A stretch of DNA of 64,000 nucleotides from Bacteroidota bacterium (GTDB lineage: Bacteria; Bacteroidota; Bacteroidia; Flavobacteriales; Weeksellaceae), in NCBI GenBank assembly GCA_023411265.1, contig JAEYOX010000020.1, forward strand, positions 1-64,000, given 5' to 3'. The notes under the pieces were generated by a model. The model was not told the DNA's origin. It worked only from the letters and a program-made list of their open reading frames with translations, and did no database searches. Shown here in pieces: positions 9,480 through 18,811 of the stretch. The position numbers and the translations under genes were made by a program. How positions within the stretch are numbered: the stretch's first letter is position 1; each line of letters begins with the position of its first letter.

Positions 9480-10244
9480 ATGAACTTAAAACTGTATAAA
9501 CCGCTCTGTGTATTCGATCTGGAAACGACCGGAACCAATGTGGGGAAAGACCGGATTGTGGAAATCTGCGTTTTAAAAGTATATCCTGATGCTTCGCGAG
9601 AAAGCCGCACCTGGCGGATAAATCCGGAGATGTATATTCCGAAAGAGGCCGCTGCCATTCACGGTATTACGGACGATGACGTAAAAGATGCACCGAAGTT
9701 CCGAGATATTGCGCCGAAAATTATGGAAATGATTTCCGGAACTGATCTCGCAGGTTTTAATTCCAACCGTTTTGATGTGCCTTTGCTTGCAGAAGAACTC
9801 TTGAGAGCAGGCCACGACTTCGACCTCAGCAAATTCAAACTGGTGGATGCCCAGACGATTTTTCATAAAAAAGAGCCGAGGAACCTCTCCGCTGCCTACC
9901 GTTTTTACTGTCAGAAAGAATTGGAAAATGCCCACTCTGCTGAAGCCGACGTTCAGGCTACATTTGAAGTTTTAGACGCTCAAGTAGCCCATTACGATGA
10001 TTTGCCAAATGACATTGCCGGACTGAGTGAGTTTTCCTTTCACAATCGTTTTGCGGATCTGGCAGGATTTATCGCTTTTGATGATGACCAAAAGGAAATC
10101 TTCACTTTTGGGAAATACAAAGGACAACGGGTGAAGGATGTCTTTCAGAAAGACTTAGGTTATTACGGCTGGATTCAGAACGCTGATTTTCCGCTGTACA
10201 CCAAAAAGGTTCTGACAGGAATACAACTTCGTTCGAGATTTTAA
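9480..10244 (+). CDS. DEDDh 3'-5' exonuclease (DnaQ-like)
   Basis: This is a cytoplasmic 3'-5' exonuclease of the DnaQ/RNase T superfamily. Exo I is FDLETTG (Asp13, Glu15), Exo II is AGFNSNRFDVPLL near residue 95, and Exo III is HSAEADVQAT near residue 150, giving the DEDDh set. A C-terminal segment after residue 195 (FGKYKGQRVKDV and GYYGWIQNADFP) matches the small domain often attached to these stand-alone exonucleases in Bacteroidota. It may proofread for DNA polymerase III or act in repair; which is not visible. It ends at a strong terminator. Confidence 0.88.
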   Translation: MNLKLYKPLCVFDLETTGTNVGKDRIVEICVLKVYPDASRESRTWRINPEMYIPKEAAAIHGITDDDVKDAPKFRDIAPKIMEMISGTDLAGFNSNRFDVPLLAEELLRAGHDFDLSKFKLVDAQTIFHKKEPRNLSAAYRFYCQKELENAHSAEADVQATFEVLDAQVAHYDDLPNDIAGLSEFSFHNRFADLAGFIAFDDDQKEIFTFGKYKGQRVKDVFQKDLGYYGWIQNADFPLYTKKVLTGIQLRSRF

Positions 10245-10263
10245 ACTTCAAAACAGACCGCAT

Positions 10264-10300
10264 AAAAAAGCCGTTACAGAAATTTCCGTAACGGCTTTTC
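10264..10300. terminator. Strong bidirectional terminator
   Basis: A perfect 12-bp stem (AAAAGCCGTTAC with GTAACGGCTTTT) and a 10-nt loop lie between two convergent genes. Confidence 0.9.
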
Positions 10301-10315
10301 ATTATATCATTTCTA

Positions 10316-13300
10316 TCATTTATTTCTAATCATCAGTTTTGTACTGCCGTAGTTTACTGATGTTCCTGCGATATTCATGATCAGCACGCCTGTCGGAAGG
10401 CTGAGATTTTCAAAAAGCAGCTCATTCCGGCCTTCGTTCAGAAATACTCTGGAACTGTATTGTATCTTTCCGCTCATATCATAGATGGTCACATTCGCAA
10501 AAGTATTGATTTCGCTGTACAGCAACGCATTGAATGTACCGTTAGAAGGATTCGGATATACCACATATTCATTCTTCATCATTGTCAGCAGGCTTTCGTA
10601 ACCTTCGGGTGCTGTTTTGGTGAATTTGACATCCTTAATCACCAGATCCAGCATATTAGTTTCTGCCTGTGCTGGCAAAAAGGTGAAAGTAAGAGTGGTG
10701 AGATCTTCTACGGTCATTTTCGCACTGTTGCCTTCGGATTTAAAATAATCGAAAGGAATATAATAGGTTTGTTCGTAATTTTTAATATTCAGTGGTGCTT
10801 TATATTGGTTTTTCCACTCTTTCACAGAAGATTTTACCAGACCAATATCCAGCAGCCCGCTTCCTTTTGCCGTGAAGGCAATGAATTTATAATCGCTGTA
10901 ATCATCAGGAAGATTTCCGGGATATAAAGATTTGTACAATGTGATATAATCATCCGTTTTGGTGGTTAGATTTACCGTTCTGTGCACCGCTTTTTCCTCA
11001 TCTTTATATACTCTGTCAAAATTATTATACACTCTGTAATTCTCAATTTTAGTGTATTGTTTGTCATAGTCCAATCCCCAGTTTCCGTCGGCATGATAGA
11101 AAGCATCTTGAATCTGTCCGTCAACTTTGATGAGTCCGTCAAATTCATAAGCATCTTTAATTTCAATGGTCAGCGTTTGTTCCGGCTCGGAGTTCAGCGG
11201 TTCGTAGCGCATTCCGTAGCCGTTGGTTTCGGTATGGTTTTCTTCCATTTCAATTTCGATTGCCTGTCCTCTTTCCACACTTTTCAGTTTCATCACAAGA
11301 TTGATTCCTTCTCTGGAGATTTTCGCAGCATAGGTTTTGGGAAGTTTTTGAACTTCTGCCTGAATGACAGGAAGAGAACCGTTGAGATTCGTCAGAATAT
11401 CCTCCACCAGTTTCACCGTGTAACCCGGATTGCTGGCCCATACCTGAAAGTTATAAACATCCTTCGACTGGATATATTCCTTCACAAACCAGTTGGTCTG
11501 AAGTGAATAATGAGAATCTGTATCATTGAGCCCTACTGCAAAAGATATGGCATATTCTACTGCACCGTTTCTTTGTCTGATGGCCTGTTCCAGAAAATTA
11601 TATCCTTTTATTTTCACTTTTTTCACGTAAAGGATTTCCGCACCTCTCAGCCTGTCGCAGGAAGCCTTGGTATGGTTGTACACTTTATTGGCAGTTCTCA
11701 CTCCCAAAACCACTGCTTTGGTTTTACCACCAAGAGAAAAATCAACACTCAATACCTCTTCAGCGACGGTATAATCCAGAATATCGGTGGGCGAGGTAAC
11801 GTGGGCTACACTTCCGGGAACTAATTGTGAAGGAAACATATTCAACAATGTGAGTCCTGCCAATGAATGCTGAGAAGCATAATTTCCGCTTTGAGCAACC
11901 ATTTCATTTTTTTTGAAAATTAAAGCATTTGTTTTTTCAAGTTTTGTTGGAAGACTTTTCTTTTTTCTCTGTAAATAAACTTTGGTTACGGCATCGCCGA
12001 GACTTTCACTTTCCAAACCACCGTCATTTCCGGGGCTTACTTCTTCAACATCTATGATAACCGGAATTTCCAATTTTCCTTCACAACCGTTCGCATCAAT
12101 TGTATTCACCGTTACCATATAAAGTCCTTCATGTGTGAAGGTAAAATTTACCACACTCTGATTCGGGAAAAGACCTGTTGCTCCTCCCTGCAAATCCCAG
12201 GAAAAACTGCTGAACAAATTCACATTGGTGAGTGTCAGTTGCTTGGTTACCGATCCGTTGCCCGGTACAGAACCTGTGATATTTACCAAAGGAGTTTCCG
12301 GCTGATGAACCGTCACCGTGGTGGTTTTGGCATTATATCCTGCTGCGTTGGTAGCAGTCAGTGAGACTGTATACGTTCCCGGTGCTGTGTAGGTTTTCAC
12401 AGGATTCATTACGGTGCTGATGGTACCGTCACCAAAATCCCAATGGTAGGTTATAGGATCCGTTCCTGTAGTGGTATTGTTAAAAACAAAAGAATGATCT
12501 GAAAGACACTGCGCAGAAGCATTCACTGTAAAGTCGGCTACAGGAGCAACAACAGGTGCCACGACGCATGATGGCAGCGAAGGGGTGAAATTGGCATAAT
12601 GCATTTCGCCCGAGTTCTGTTTAAATGATTTTGCAATCAGCTGCCCTTCAATATTGCTGTTATGCCCATTTTTATCTACATCCGCAAAAGGTGCAAAAAT
12701 AGTCCCTTCCAGAGTATCTCCGCTGATCATTTTGATTTCGGTAGCATTATAAAAATTATAAATCACATACGGACAATTGTTTTTCCCTCCAAATCCGGGC
12801 TGGTTCCACACTTTCCAGTTAAAGGTGCCCGCAGCATCCACATTGATGACGAGAATCCGGTTGGCACTGGGCTGATTAACAAAAGTAATTTCTGACACGC
12901 TGTTCAGTTCACTTCCTTTAATGTTAAGATAATTAATACCGTTTAGCAAAGTTATTTTAATCTGATTCGGAAGGTTACCCATCGTCACAGGATTTCCGTT
13001 TGGATTGGTAAGTTGTGCATTATGGATACATTGGGAAAGGTCTAACGAAGTCGCTCTCATTTGCGTAAAAGCAGCGGCAAAATCAATCAGATTTCCCTGA
13101 TGCACAGGGTTATTCACCGGGCTTACATTTCCGAAAAATGGTGCATTATTCTGCAAAGAAATCCGTGGATTGCTGTCATATCCACCGGTAGCTTTGGTGA
13201 TTCTGATATTGGCATTAGCATTATTATTATCTTTATACCAAACCTTTGCGTCGGTAAGATCACCAATTTTCACATAGCCTTTATTCACTTTCAGATCGCC

Positions 13301-13573
13301 GTTACCCTGAAAAGTCAACTTTCCGCCTACAACGAGACCAATTGCCTGTCCGCCTACCAGAAAGTTTCCGGCATTATGTGCGGCAACCTGATAGTTTCCG
13401 GTGATGGATAGATTACCTCCTGCAGCTACAGGACCTTCCGATTCATTAGATTTCAATTCAAGATTGTTTTCTACGAAAACGTTAAAGCCCAAAGCAGGAC
13501 TGACAGGGTTTTGAGACCGCAGAAAAGATCCGCACAGAAGCAGTACCCAAACCAAAAATAGTTGTGATTTCAT
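10316..13573 (-). CDS. Large T9SS-secreted choice-of-anchor A / PKD surface protein
   Basis: The 1085-residue protein has a signal peptide (about 1-20). A choice-of-anchor A domain covers about residues 25-335, opening with LGFNVFVENNLEL and ending with GTIFAPFADVDKNG. A PKD domain at about 345-425 contains HWDFGDGT and PGTYTVSLTATN. A second PKD-like sandwich follows at about 430-505. The region from about 510 to 1000 is unassigned, and a type IX secretion sorting domain ends the protein (YPNPSNGTF at about 1006). It is therefore exported by T9SS and probably displayed on the surface. Choice-of-anchor A proteins are adhesin-like, but the ligand is unknown. It is monocistronic with a clear -7 box upstream. 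Confidence 0.88.
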   Translation of the reverse strand: MKSQLFLVWVLLLCGSFLRSQNPVSPALGFNVFVENNLELKSNESEGPVAAGGNLSITGNYQVAAHNAGNFLVGGQAIGLVVGGKLTFQGNGDLKVNKGYVKIGDLTDAKVWYKDNNNANANIRITKATGGYDSNPRISLQNNAPFFGNVSPVNNPVHQGNLIDFAAAFTQMRATSLDLSQCIHNAQLTNPNGNPVTMGNLPNQIKITLLNGINYLNIKGSELNSVSEITFVNQPSANRILVINVDAAGTFNWKVWNQPGFGGKNNCPYVIYNFYNATEIKMISGDTLEGTIFAPFADVDKNGHNSNIEGQLIAKSFKQNSGEMHYANFTPSLPSCVVAPVVAPVADFTVNASAQCLSDHSFVFNNTTTGTDPITYHWDFGDGTISTVMNPVKTYTAPGTYTVSLTATNAAGYNAKTTTVTVHQPETPLVNITGSVPGNGSVTKQLTLTNVNLFSSFSWDLQGGATGLFPNQSVVNFTFTHEGLYMVTVNTIDANGCEGKLEIPVIIDVEEVSPGNDGGLESESLGDAVTKVYLQRKKKSLPTKLEKTNALIFKKNEMVAQSGNYASQHSLAGLTLLNMFPSQLVPGSVAHVTSPTDILDYTVAEEVLSVDFSLGGKTKAVVLGVRTANKVYNHTKASCDRLRGAEILYVKKVKIKGYNFLEQAIRQRNGAVEYAISFAVGLNDTDSHYSLQTNWFVKEYIQSKDVYNFQVWASNPGYTVKLVEDILTNLNGSLPVIQAEVQKLPKTYAAKISREGINLVMKLKSVERGQAIEIEMEENHTETNGYGMRYEPLNSEPEQTLTIEIKDAYEFDGLIKVDGQIQDAFYHADGNWGLDYDKQYTKIENYRVYNNFDRVYKDEEKAVHRTVNLTTKTDDYITLYKSLYPGNLPDDYSDYKFIAFTAKGSGLLDIGLVKSSVKEWKNQYKAPLNIKNYEQTYYIPFDYFKSEGNSAKMTVEDLTTLTFTFLPAQAETNMLDLVIKDVKFTKTAPEGYESLLTMMKNEYVVYPNPSNGTFNALLYSEINTFANVTIYDMSGKIQYSSRVFLNEGRNELLFENLSLPTGVLIMNIAGTSVNYGSTKLMIRNK

Positions 13574-13906
13574 TTGTGTTTTTTATCATTTATGCTGCAA
13601 AGATAACTCATTTTTAAAGTTCTTTCAGACATGGCGGCGATTTTTACTTCTTATATGCAAAATATCATGCAGTTTAGGACGTAAAATGCAGACGCCCCAC
13701 ATTTTCTTGGAGGATTTTTTTGAAGAAATGAATGGGGACCCGCCCAATACCTGTTGGATACACAAACTAGCTTCGCTGACAGTCGTGGCATTTCTGGAAT
13801 TCATAATAAGTATTTCATGGATTTGTTTATATTTACCATTCTATTATGGACATTTAAACTAGGACTTACTGCATTTAAAATAAAAATTAATTTAAAATAA
13901 TTACAT
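13574..13906. other. Intergenic region between surface protein and small-gene cluster
   Basis: This holds the promoter of the minus-strand surface protein. Beyond that I see a 59-codon minus-strand open frame (13625-13804) with a basic, low-information product and no recognisable domain. I do not call it a gene. No terminator or RNA is evident. Confidence 0.4.
13598..13605 (-). promoter_or_regulatory. -7 box of the T9SS surface protein gene
   Basis: The minus strand reads TATCTTTG, 24 nt before the ATG at 13573. Confidence 0.6.
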
Positions 13907-14329
13907 ATGAAAACTCCGATGTACCTTCTAATGCTATTTATTTTCTCCTCACTAATGTCGGCCCAAAAGATGTCTGATGGGCTTTACAGTGTCACACTGT
14001 CTGAGCAGGACCAACGGGATTTTGATTATACAGCATTTTCTACAACGCGCCGAATTAAGCAGAATACAGGTAATTACACCTTGTATAAACAGGGTAAAGA
14101 AATTGCTGCAGGTAACTTTGTAATGCAGACTATTGGTGATAAGGATCCGGAGCTAAATTTTAATAGAGGCCATTTTACCATTGGGCACAATTTGGTTTAT
14201 GACCGTGCGAAGAAGACATTCAACTATGGCGGAACTAACTATAAACCTAAAAATACCGATACGTTGGAAAATATTATATTAAGCGGAATATTGATCGTGG
14301 CAGAGGTGGCGAAATTTGAAGATGAATAA
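13907..14329 (+). CDS. Small secreted protein, family not recognised
   Basis: The 140-residue protein has a clear signal peptide (about 1-20, ending LMSAQ), so it is exported. The mature part is polar, with alternating strand-like segments (GLYSVTLSEQDQRD, GNYTLYKQGKEIAAGNF), and ends in a moderately hydrophobic helix (LENIILSGILIVAEVAKF). No catalytic motif is visible. It opens a run of four small plus-strand genes that are clearly more AT-rich than the surrounding housekeeping genes. Function is unknown. Confidence 0.7.
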   Translation: MKTPMYLLMLFIFSSLMSAQKMSDGLYSVTLSEQDQRDFDYTAFSTTRRIKQNTGNYTLYKQGKEIAAGNFVMQTIGDKDPELNFNRGHFTIGHNLVYDRAKKTFNYGGTNYKPKNTDTLENIILSGILIVAEVAKFEDE

Positions 14330-14402
14330 AGATTTCTTCGTCTACGAAGTACAAAAAATATTCTAACTCTTGAGCAAATTATAAACACAATGTTCACGAC
14401 TC

Positions 14403-14916
14403 ATGAACCCTCTAATCACCGCATTATTTTTTATTTTTTTGTCGTTGGTGAGTTGCGATCATAAATCAAAAGCTCCTGAGAGTACACAATATAATAGTGA
14501 TTCATCTGACAGTGTATCTTTCTATGACTTCAGTTTTATGATGGAAGTGGTTGATGAGCGATATGGCGTTGTCGAAAATATTAAGTACGATGGATTTCTA
14601 ACTCAGAATAAAGACAGCTGCTTTATACAACATCATATTTTTGTTGATGAATCCAATAATGAGTATAAGGTTCCGAAACAACAAACAATCAGAATTTCTG
14701 TGTCCAAAATGGATTCAGTCTACCATATCATTGCAAATACTGTAACTCCAAAATACCTGAGAAATAAAATCAATACAGAAAGTCCCTCCAATAAAATCCC
14801 TTGACGATGAATGGAAAATATGCAAAATAAAATTAGATCGGAAACTCAGAGGCAATATCTATGAAACTGAAGATCCTAATTATCAATACTTGATTAGATA
14901 CATTTTAAAGAATTGA
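14403..14916 (+). pseudogene. Frameshifted small lipoprotein gene
   Basis: The first frame (14403-14804) encodes a 133-residue lipoprotein with a signal peptide and lipobox LVSC (Cys at about 19). It stops right after SNKIP. The +1 frame from about 14798 continues with a protein-like stretch, SLDDEWKICKIKLDRKL then ETEDPNYQYLIRYILKN, and stops at 14914-14916. Removing one A from the AAAA run near 14792-14796 would join the two into one protein of about 171 residues. So the gene is either frameshifted or carries a sequencing error. The family is not recognised. If the frameshift is real, a truncated lipoprotein may still be made. Confidence 0.65.
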
Positions 14917-14926
14917 TACATTAAAG

Positions 14927-15304
14927 ATGGTGGCAGAAATTATTTGGAAAAGATCCTACGCATATATTATTGATATAATGATCATTAGTGTTCCTATGTA
15001 TGTATATATGATTGTTTTTTGGGAGAAATTTATTACAATCACACCGGACAATCTTTTAATTACTGCCCTTATGATCCAGTTGCTACCCTTTCTTGTTTAT
15101 TTTTTTGTTGCCGAAGTTTATTTTGGAAAAACAGTTGGAAAGAAAGCGATGAATCTAAAAGTTATTGCAGAGAAAAACAGATATAAGTCAGTACTGATAA
15201 GAACCATTTGTAGACTGATACCCATGGATCTGATTACCTTTATCTTTTTAGGAGATCGGTTGTTACACGATTATTTATCTAATACAAAAGTAATGTACCA
15301 ATAA
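14927..15304 (+). CDS. RDD family membrane protein
   Basis: The 125-residue inner-membrane protein has the RDD layout: an opening RSYAYIIDI segment (Arg and Asp of the RDD motif within the first helix), GKTVGKKAMNLKV after helix 2, and LHDYLSNTKV at the C-terminus. About three helices span the membrane. RDD proteins have been linked to ion or solute transport in a few cases, but for most the role is unknown. It starts 11 nt after the stop of the frameshifted lipoprotein and lies 8 nt before the next lipoprotein gene, so the cluster is probably co-transcribed. Confidence 0.8.
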   Translation: MVAEIIWKRSYAYIIDIMIISVPMYVYMIVFWEKFITITPDNLLITALMIQLLPFLVYFFVAEVYFGKTVGKKAMNLKVIAEKNRYKSVLIRTICRLIPMDLITFIFLGDRLLHDYLSNTKVMYQ

Positions 15305-15311
15305 ATTAAAC

Positions 15312-15800
15312 ATGGTAATAATAAAGATAAACAGGCTTTATGTCCCGATATTGATAGGATTCGTAATGATTGTCAGTTGTGACAAAAAAAGCATATCTCT
15401 GGAAAAACAAGTATTAGGTATTATTGATTCTCTTGCGAAGGATAAAAAACATTCATACAAACTTTTTACTGTTCAGCAGCAAAGCAAATGGAATAAGAGG
15501 TTCATTAAAATATCAACAGCTGAATTTTTTAACATGGATTCTGCAGTATATCATACGTCGAGCAATGGCAACATCATAGTTTATTATTCTAATATTTTCA
15601 ATAAGGATCAGAAGCAGGATACAGATATTTATCAGCATTTAAGTTATAAGAAAGAAACCATCTCCATTTTTCATCCCAGATATATCATATTAGAAATAAA
15701 TGAGAATGAGATTTTAAGAGATCTTAATGATGATAAAAAAAGAGCACAACTGTTTCGATATGAAGATAGAAATGTACCTGAACCAGTGCGGAGTCATTAA
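15312..15800 (+). CDS. Small lipoprotein, family not recognised
   Basis: The 162-residue protein has an N-terminal signal with lipobox MIVSC (Cys at about 24), so it should be a lipid-anchored envelope protein. The mature part is charged and Lys/Ser rich (SLEKQVLGIIDSLAKDKKHS near residue 29) with no known motif. Base composition is AT-rich like the three genes before it. Spacing of 7 nt to the RDD gene suggests one operon. Function is unknown. Confidence 0.7.
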   Translation: MVIIKINRLYVPILIGFVMIVSCDKKSISLEKQVLGIIDSLAKDKKHSYKLFTVQQQSKWNKRFIKISTAEFFNMDSAVYHTSSNGNIIVYYSNIFNKDQKQDTDIYQHLSYKKETISIFHPRYIILEINENEILRDLNDDKKRAQLFRYEDRNVPEPVRSH

Positions 15801-16102
15801 AGTGTATTCATATCAGAAATGGAGAATTTGTAGTATGAGTCTTGGTTTTTGCAGATATTCCACAGAAAGGGTACCTTTAAATCTACATTCTAAAAACTAA
15901 CTATGTGCGATGCTCAAAATATCGCTACTTGGAGTAGTCTAATTCCATTTTAACATTCTTAAAATGCACCTTGCTCAGACAAGACACTTTAAAATGACAA
16001 AATTAATTATCATCCATAGTGAACTCATAATTATGCTTCCAATACCTTAGCATTGCGTCCATCTCCCTGGCGATAATTGCAAGTTTTCACTAAATTTACA
16101 CC
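15801..16102. other. Intergenic region, no gene seen
   Basis: This 302-base stretch follows the AT-rich small-gene cluster. The only supported element is a -7-like box at its right end, directly before the FAH-family gene. I find no open frame with protein character. Confidence 0.45.
16091..16098 (+). promoter_or_regulatory. -7-like box before the FAH gene
   Basis: TAAATTTA differs from TAnnTTTG only at the last base and ends 4 nt before the ATG, the same spacing seen at several other genes here. Confidence 0.4.
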
Positions 16103-16708
16103 ATGAAAATCATCTGCATCGGAAGAAATTACCGCGAACACGCCGAAGAACTGGGAAATGAAATCCCGGAAAATCCGGTGATCTTTATGAAACCCGACAC
16201 TGCCCTGCTGAAAGATCGCGATTTCTATATCCCTGACTTCTCCCACGACATCCATTATGAACTGGAAGTGGTCCTGAAAATCTCCGGAAACGGAAAATAT
16301 ATTCTTAAAGAAAATGCTTCCCGGTATTATCATGAAATCGGTCTTGGCATTGATTTTACAGCACGAGATCTCCAGTCCGAACTGAAATCCAAAGGCCTGC
16401 CCTGGGAACTGGCGAAAGGCTTTGACGGATCAGCAGCCGTAAGTTCCTTTTTCCCTAAATCAGAGTTTGATTTACAAAACCTCAGTTTTTCTCTTCAGAA
16501 AAACAAAACGGTGGTACAGAGCGGAAACACCTGCGACATGATGTTTTCATTCGACGAAATCATCGCTTTTGTTTCACAGTTTTTCACTCTTCGTGCAGGC
16601 GATCTCATCTTCACCGGAACCCCCAAAGGAGTAGGTAAAATAACAGAAAACGACCTGCTGGAAGCGTGGTTGGAAAATGAAAAAGTAATGGATATAACCA
16701 TCTGTTAG
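16103..16708 (+). CDS. Fumarylacetoacetate hydrolase family protein
   Basis: This 201-residue cytoplasmic protein is a compact member of the FAH superfamily, which hydrolyses, decarboxylates or isomerises beta-keto acids with a divalent metal. The opening CIGRNYREHAEELGNE, the metal-binding HYELEVVL near residue 53, GIDFTARDLQ near residue 78, and the closing GDLIFTGTPKGVG are all family hallmarks. Close relatives act on acylpyruvates or oxaloacetate; the substrate here is not known. It converges with the DUF417 gene, and the two stops overlap by 4 nt. Confidence 0.88.
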   Translation: MKIICIGRNYREHAEELGNEIPENPVIFMKPDTALLKDRDFYIPDFSHDIHYELEVVLKISGNGKYILKENASRYYHEIGLGIDFTARDLQSELKSKGLPWELAKGFDGSAAVSSFFPKSEFDLQNLSFSLQKNKTVVQSGNTCDMMFSFDEIIAFVSQFFTLRAGDLIFTGTPKGVGKITENDLLEAWLENEKVMDITIC

Positions 16709-17289
16709 GAAAGGTAAACAGTAGTATCCCTTAATTTCTGAGCACAGTCGGAAGCGCAGATCAATCCGACAGCCATCATAATGACATCCTTCAACACAAG
16801 GCGTCCCGCACCTGACAGATAGGGAAAGCCGTGTTGGGGAGTAGGAAAATCACCGCCCAGATTGGGAACGAACACTTCAGGTGTGGTAATCAGAAAGGAA
16901 AGAGTCACCAAAGACATCCCGAAAGTGAGCATCCCGCCCCAGAATCCTATCCTGGGAAACCATATTCCGAGAAAAGTGAGCACCCCGATAACAACAATCA
17001 CTGCGCCCAACCCGTATGAGAACACATAGGTTCCGTTTTCGGTGTGCCACTCGATATTCTTCTGAACCGTTTTGCCTTCGGGATTTTTAAATTCTTGGTA
17101 TTCTGGTGCCTCTTTTGCAAAGAAGAATGACATCAGCGGACTGTTAGCTACAAATGGCACAATACCGTCTGCTTCGTACTGGTATATTTTCAACCCGCCA
17201 ATCCACACCATCACAATCAGAATTGCTGCACGCGCAAGATTAATAAAATGCCTTTGACCGATAGCGATGAAATTAATAAAGGATTTCAT
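16705..17289 (-). CDS. DUF417 family membrane protein (YkgB type)
   Basis: The 194-residue inner-membrane protein has four hydrophobic helices. The family pattern is visible in ILIVMVWIGGLKIYQYEADG near residue 24 followed by IVPFVANSP, and in the C-terminal RLVLKDVIMMAVGLI. The start at 17289 is chosen over longer frames because MKSFINFIAIGQR gives a typical short amphipathic N-terminus; the upstream extension is hydrophobic and atypical. DUF417 proteins are DoxX-like and often linked to redox or hypochlorous-acid stress (the E. coli rclC product), but the role here is inferred only from family. Confidence 0.8.
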   Translation of the reverse strand: MKSFINFIAIGQRHFINLARAAILIVMVWIGGLKIYQYEADGIVPFVANSPLMSFFFAKEAPEYQEFKNPEGKTVQKNIEWHTENGTYVFSYGLGAVIVVIGVLTFLGIWFPRIGFWGGMLTFGMSLVTLSFLITTPEVFVPNLGGDFPTPQHGFPYLSGAGRLVLKDVIMMAVGLICASDCAQKLRDTTVYLS

Positions 17290-17414
17290 GATTTTTATAA
17301 AAATTTTAAGAAAGACAAACTTATGAAAAATAAGCAAGATTGGAATTCCAATGTTTCTAACAACTTGCACAAATCAGCCCGATAAAATACCTTTACAGCT
17401 TAATAAACCATCTC

Positions 17415-18065
17415 ATGACAACAATACTTTCAAACGAATTTTCCCTGATAAATTCGTGGATCAATGCGCTTCGGAATGTGAACACCCAGCAGGACCGAAT
17501 GAAGTTCCGAAGAAATCTGGAACGCATTGGCGAAATTGCTGCCTACGAAATCAGCAAAGGTATGAAGCAGATCGAATTTGAAATTCAGACGCCTCTGGAT
17601 ACCATTACGGTCAAAGATATTGCCGTGCAGCCTGTAATTACCACCATACTGAGAGCGGGAGTTCCCCTTTTTCAGGGCATTTTAAATTACTTCGACGAAG
17701 CCGATTGTGGTTTTGTTGCCGCTTATAGAAAACACGATGACAACGATTACTTCTCCATCAAACAGGATTATCTTACCTGCCCGAATATCGACGGACGCCC
17801 TCTCATTGTAGCCGATCCCATGCTGGCAACCGGGGCCAGTCTCATAGAAGCATTGAAAGATCTTCTGAACCACGGACAGCCTTCACAACTGCACATTGTA
17901 GCCGCCATTGCCAGCAGAGAAGGCGTGGAAACATTGGAAAAAGCATACCCTGAAGCCCGCATTTGGGTGGGTGCCATGGATGACCATCTTACTAACAAAG
18001 GGTACATCAGTCCGGGATTGGGCGATGCCGGAGATCTGAGTTACGGAGAAAAACTGCAGCGTTAA
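17415..18065 (+). CDS. upp: Uracil phosphoribosyltransferase
   Basis: This pyrimidine-salvage enzyme converts uracil and PRPP to UMP in the cytoplasm. The 216 residues cover the whole family. The PRPP loop is VADPMLATGASLIEAL near residue 134, and the uracil-binding C-terminal segment GYISPGLGDAGDLSYG is present. A box reading TACCTTTA at about 17387 may be the -7 element. It is monocistronic and convergent with comF. Confidence 0.95.
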   Translation: MTTILSNEFSLINSWINALRNVNTQQDRMKFRRNLERIGEIAAYEISKGMKQIEFEIQTPLDTITVKDIAVQPVITTILRAGVPLFQGILNYFDEADCGFVAAYRKHDDNDYFSIKQDYLTCPNIDGRPLIVADPMLATGASLIEALKDLLNHGQPSQLHIVAAIASREGVETLEKAYPEARIWVGAMDDHLTNKGYISPGLGDAGDLSYGEKLQR

Positions 18066-18100
18066 CAAAAAATCAGATATCAGATTTAATACGATCCCAA

Positions 18101-18751
18101 TTAATCCAAAGCCATAACCAGTACACTTACAGTGTTATTCCCAGACTTCAGGATTTCCCAGGCGACAGCACTCATGGTGTTCCCTGTCGTGAATACGTCG
18201 TCAATAATCAAAACATGACGGTGCTGAAGGGGTTTGTTCAGTGAGAAAAGATTTTCGGTCTGTTTCCGGTGGGATTTGTCCTGCAATGCCTGCGCTTTTC
18301 TGTTATAGTTTCGTCTGATCAGTTCATGATCAAAAGGAATCTGCCATTGTTCGGATAGTTTCTCCGTGAAACGGTGGAGTTGATTATACCCTCTTTTCTT
18401 GAGTTTTTGGTGGTGAAGAGGCGCGGTCACCAGAAGTTCAGGTTTTTTTGTCCCGAAATCTACCCGCTCCGCTGTCCAGTCGGCGATTACGAGACCGGCT
18501 TTTTCTCTGCCATTGTATTTTAGCACATGAATGATTTTCCGTGAAAGGCTTTCCTCCTCAAAATGCATCAGTGCAAAGGCATGTTGTACCGGAAAGAGAA
18601 GCGTACACCTCTGTTTCAGTTCATTGTCATCTAAGAAATTCCAGTGCGTAAAGTGAATCTGAACAAAACATAATTCACACACCAGTTGACCACCCTGAAT
18701 GATGCTGTTGCAATGCAGACAACGGTTCGGAAAAAGCAGATCCAATAACAT
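18101..18751 (-). CDS. ComF-family phosphoribosyltransferase-like protein
   Basis: This 216-residue protein has the ComF arrangement: an N-terminal zinc-ribbon (CLHCNSI and CELC within the first 35 residues) and a C-terminal phosphoribosyltransferase fold with the PRPP-like motif VLIIDDVFTTGNT near residue 185. In competent bacteria ComF is cytoplasmic and helps take up single-stranded DNA. In Bacteroidota its role is uncertain, and it may be a PRTase-like repair factor. The start at 18751 begins MLLDLLFPNRC, the family-typical N-terminus. It is divergent from queD. Confidence 0.85.
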   Translation of the reverse strand: MLLDLLFPNRCLHCNSIIQGGQLVCELCFVQIHFTHWNFLDDNELKQRCTLLFPVQHAFALMHFEEESLSRKIIHVLKYNGREKAGLVIADWTAERVDFGTKKPELLVTAPLHHQKLKKRGYNQLHRFTEKLSEQWQIPFDHELIRRNYNRKAQALQDKSHRKQTENLFSLNKPLQHRHVLIIDDVFTTGNTMSAVAWEILKSGNNTVSVLVMALD

Positions 18752-18811
18752 GGAATAAAGATAATTAATTCTGCGAAATGTGACACTTCCATCCTCAATC
18801 CAAAAAAACTG

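Noticed and set aside
13625..13804. A 59-codon minus-strand open frame in the gap after the T9SS gene
   Set aside because: The product is basic and featureless with no promoter, and frames of this length are expected by chance.
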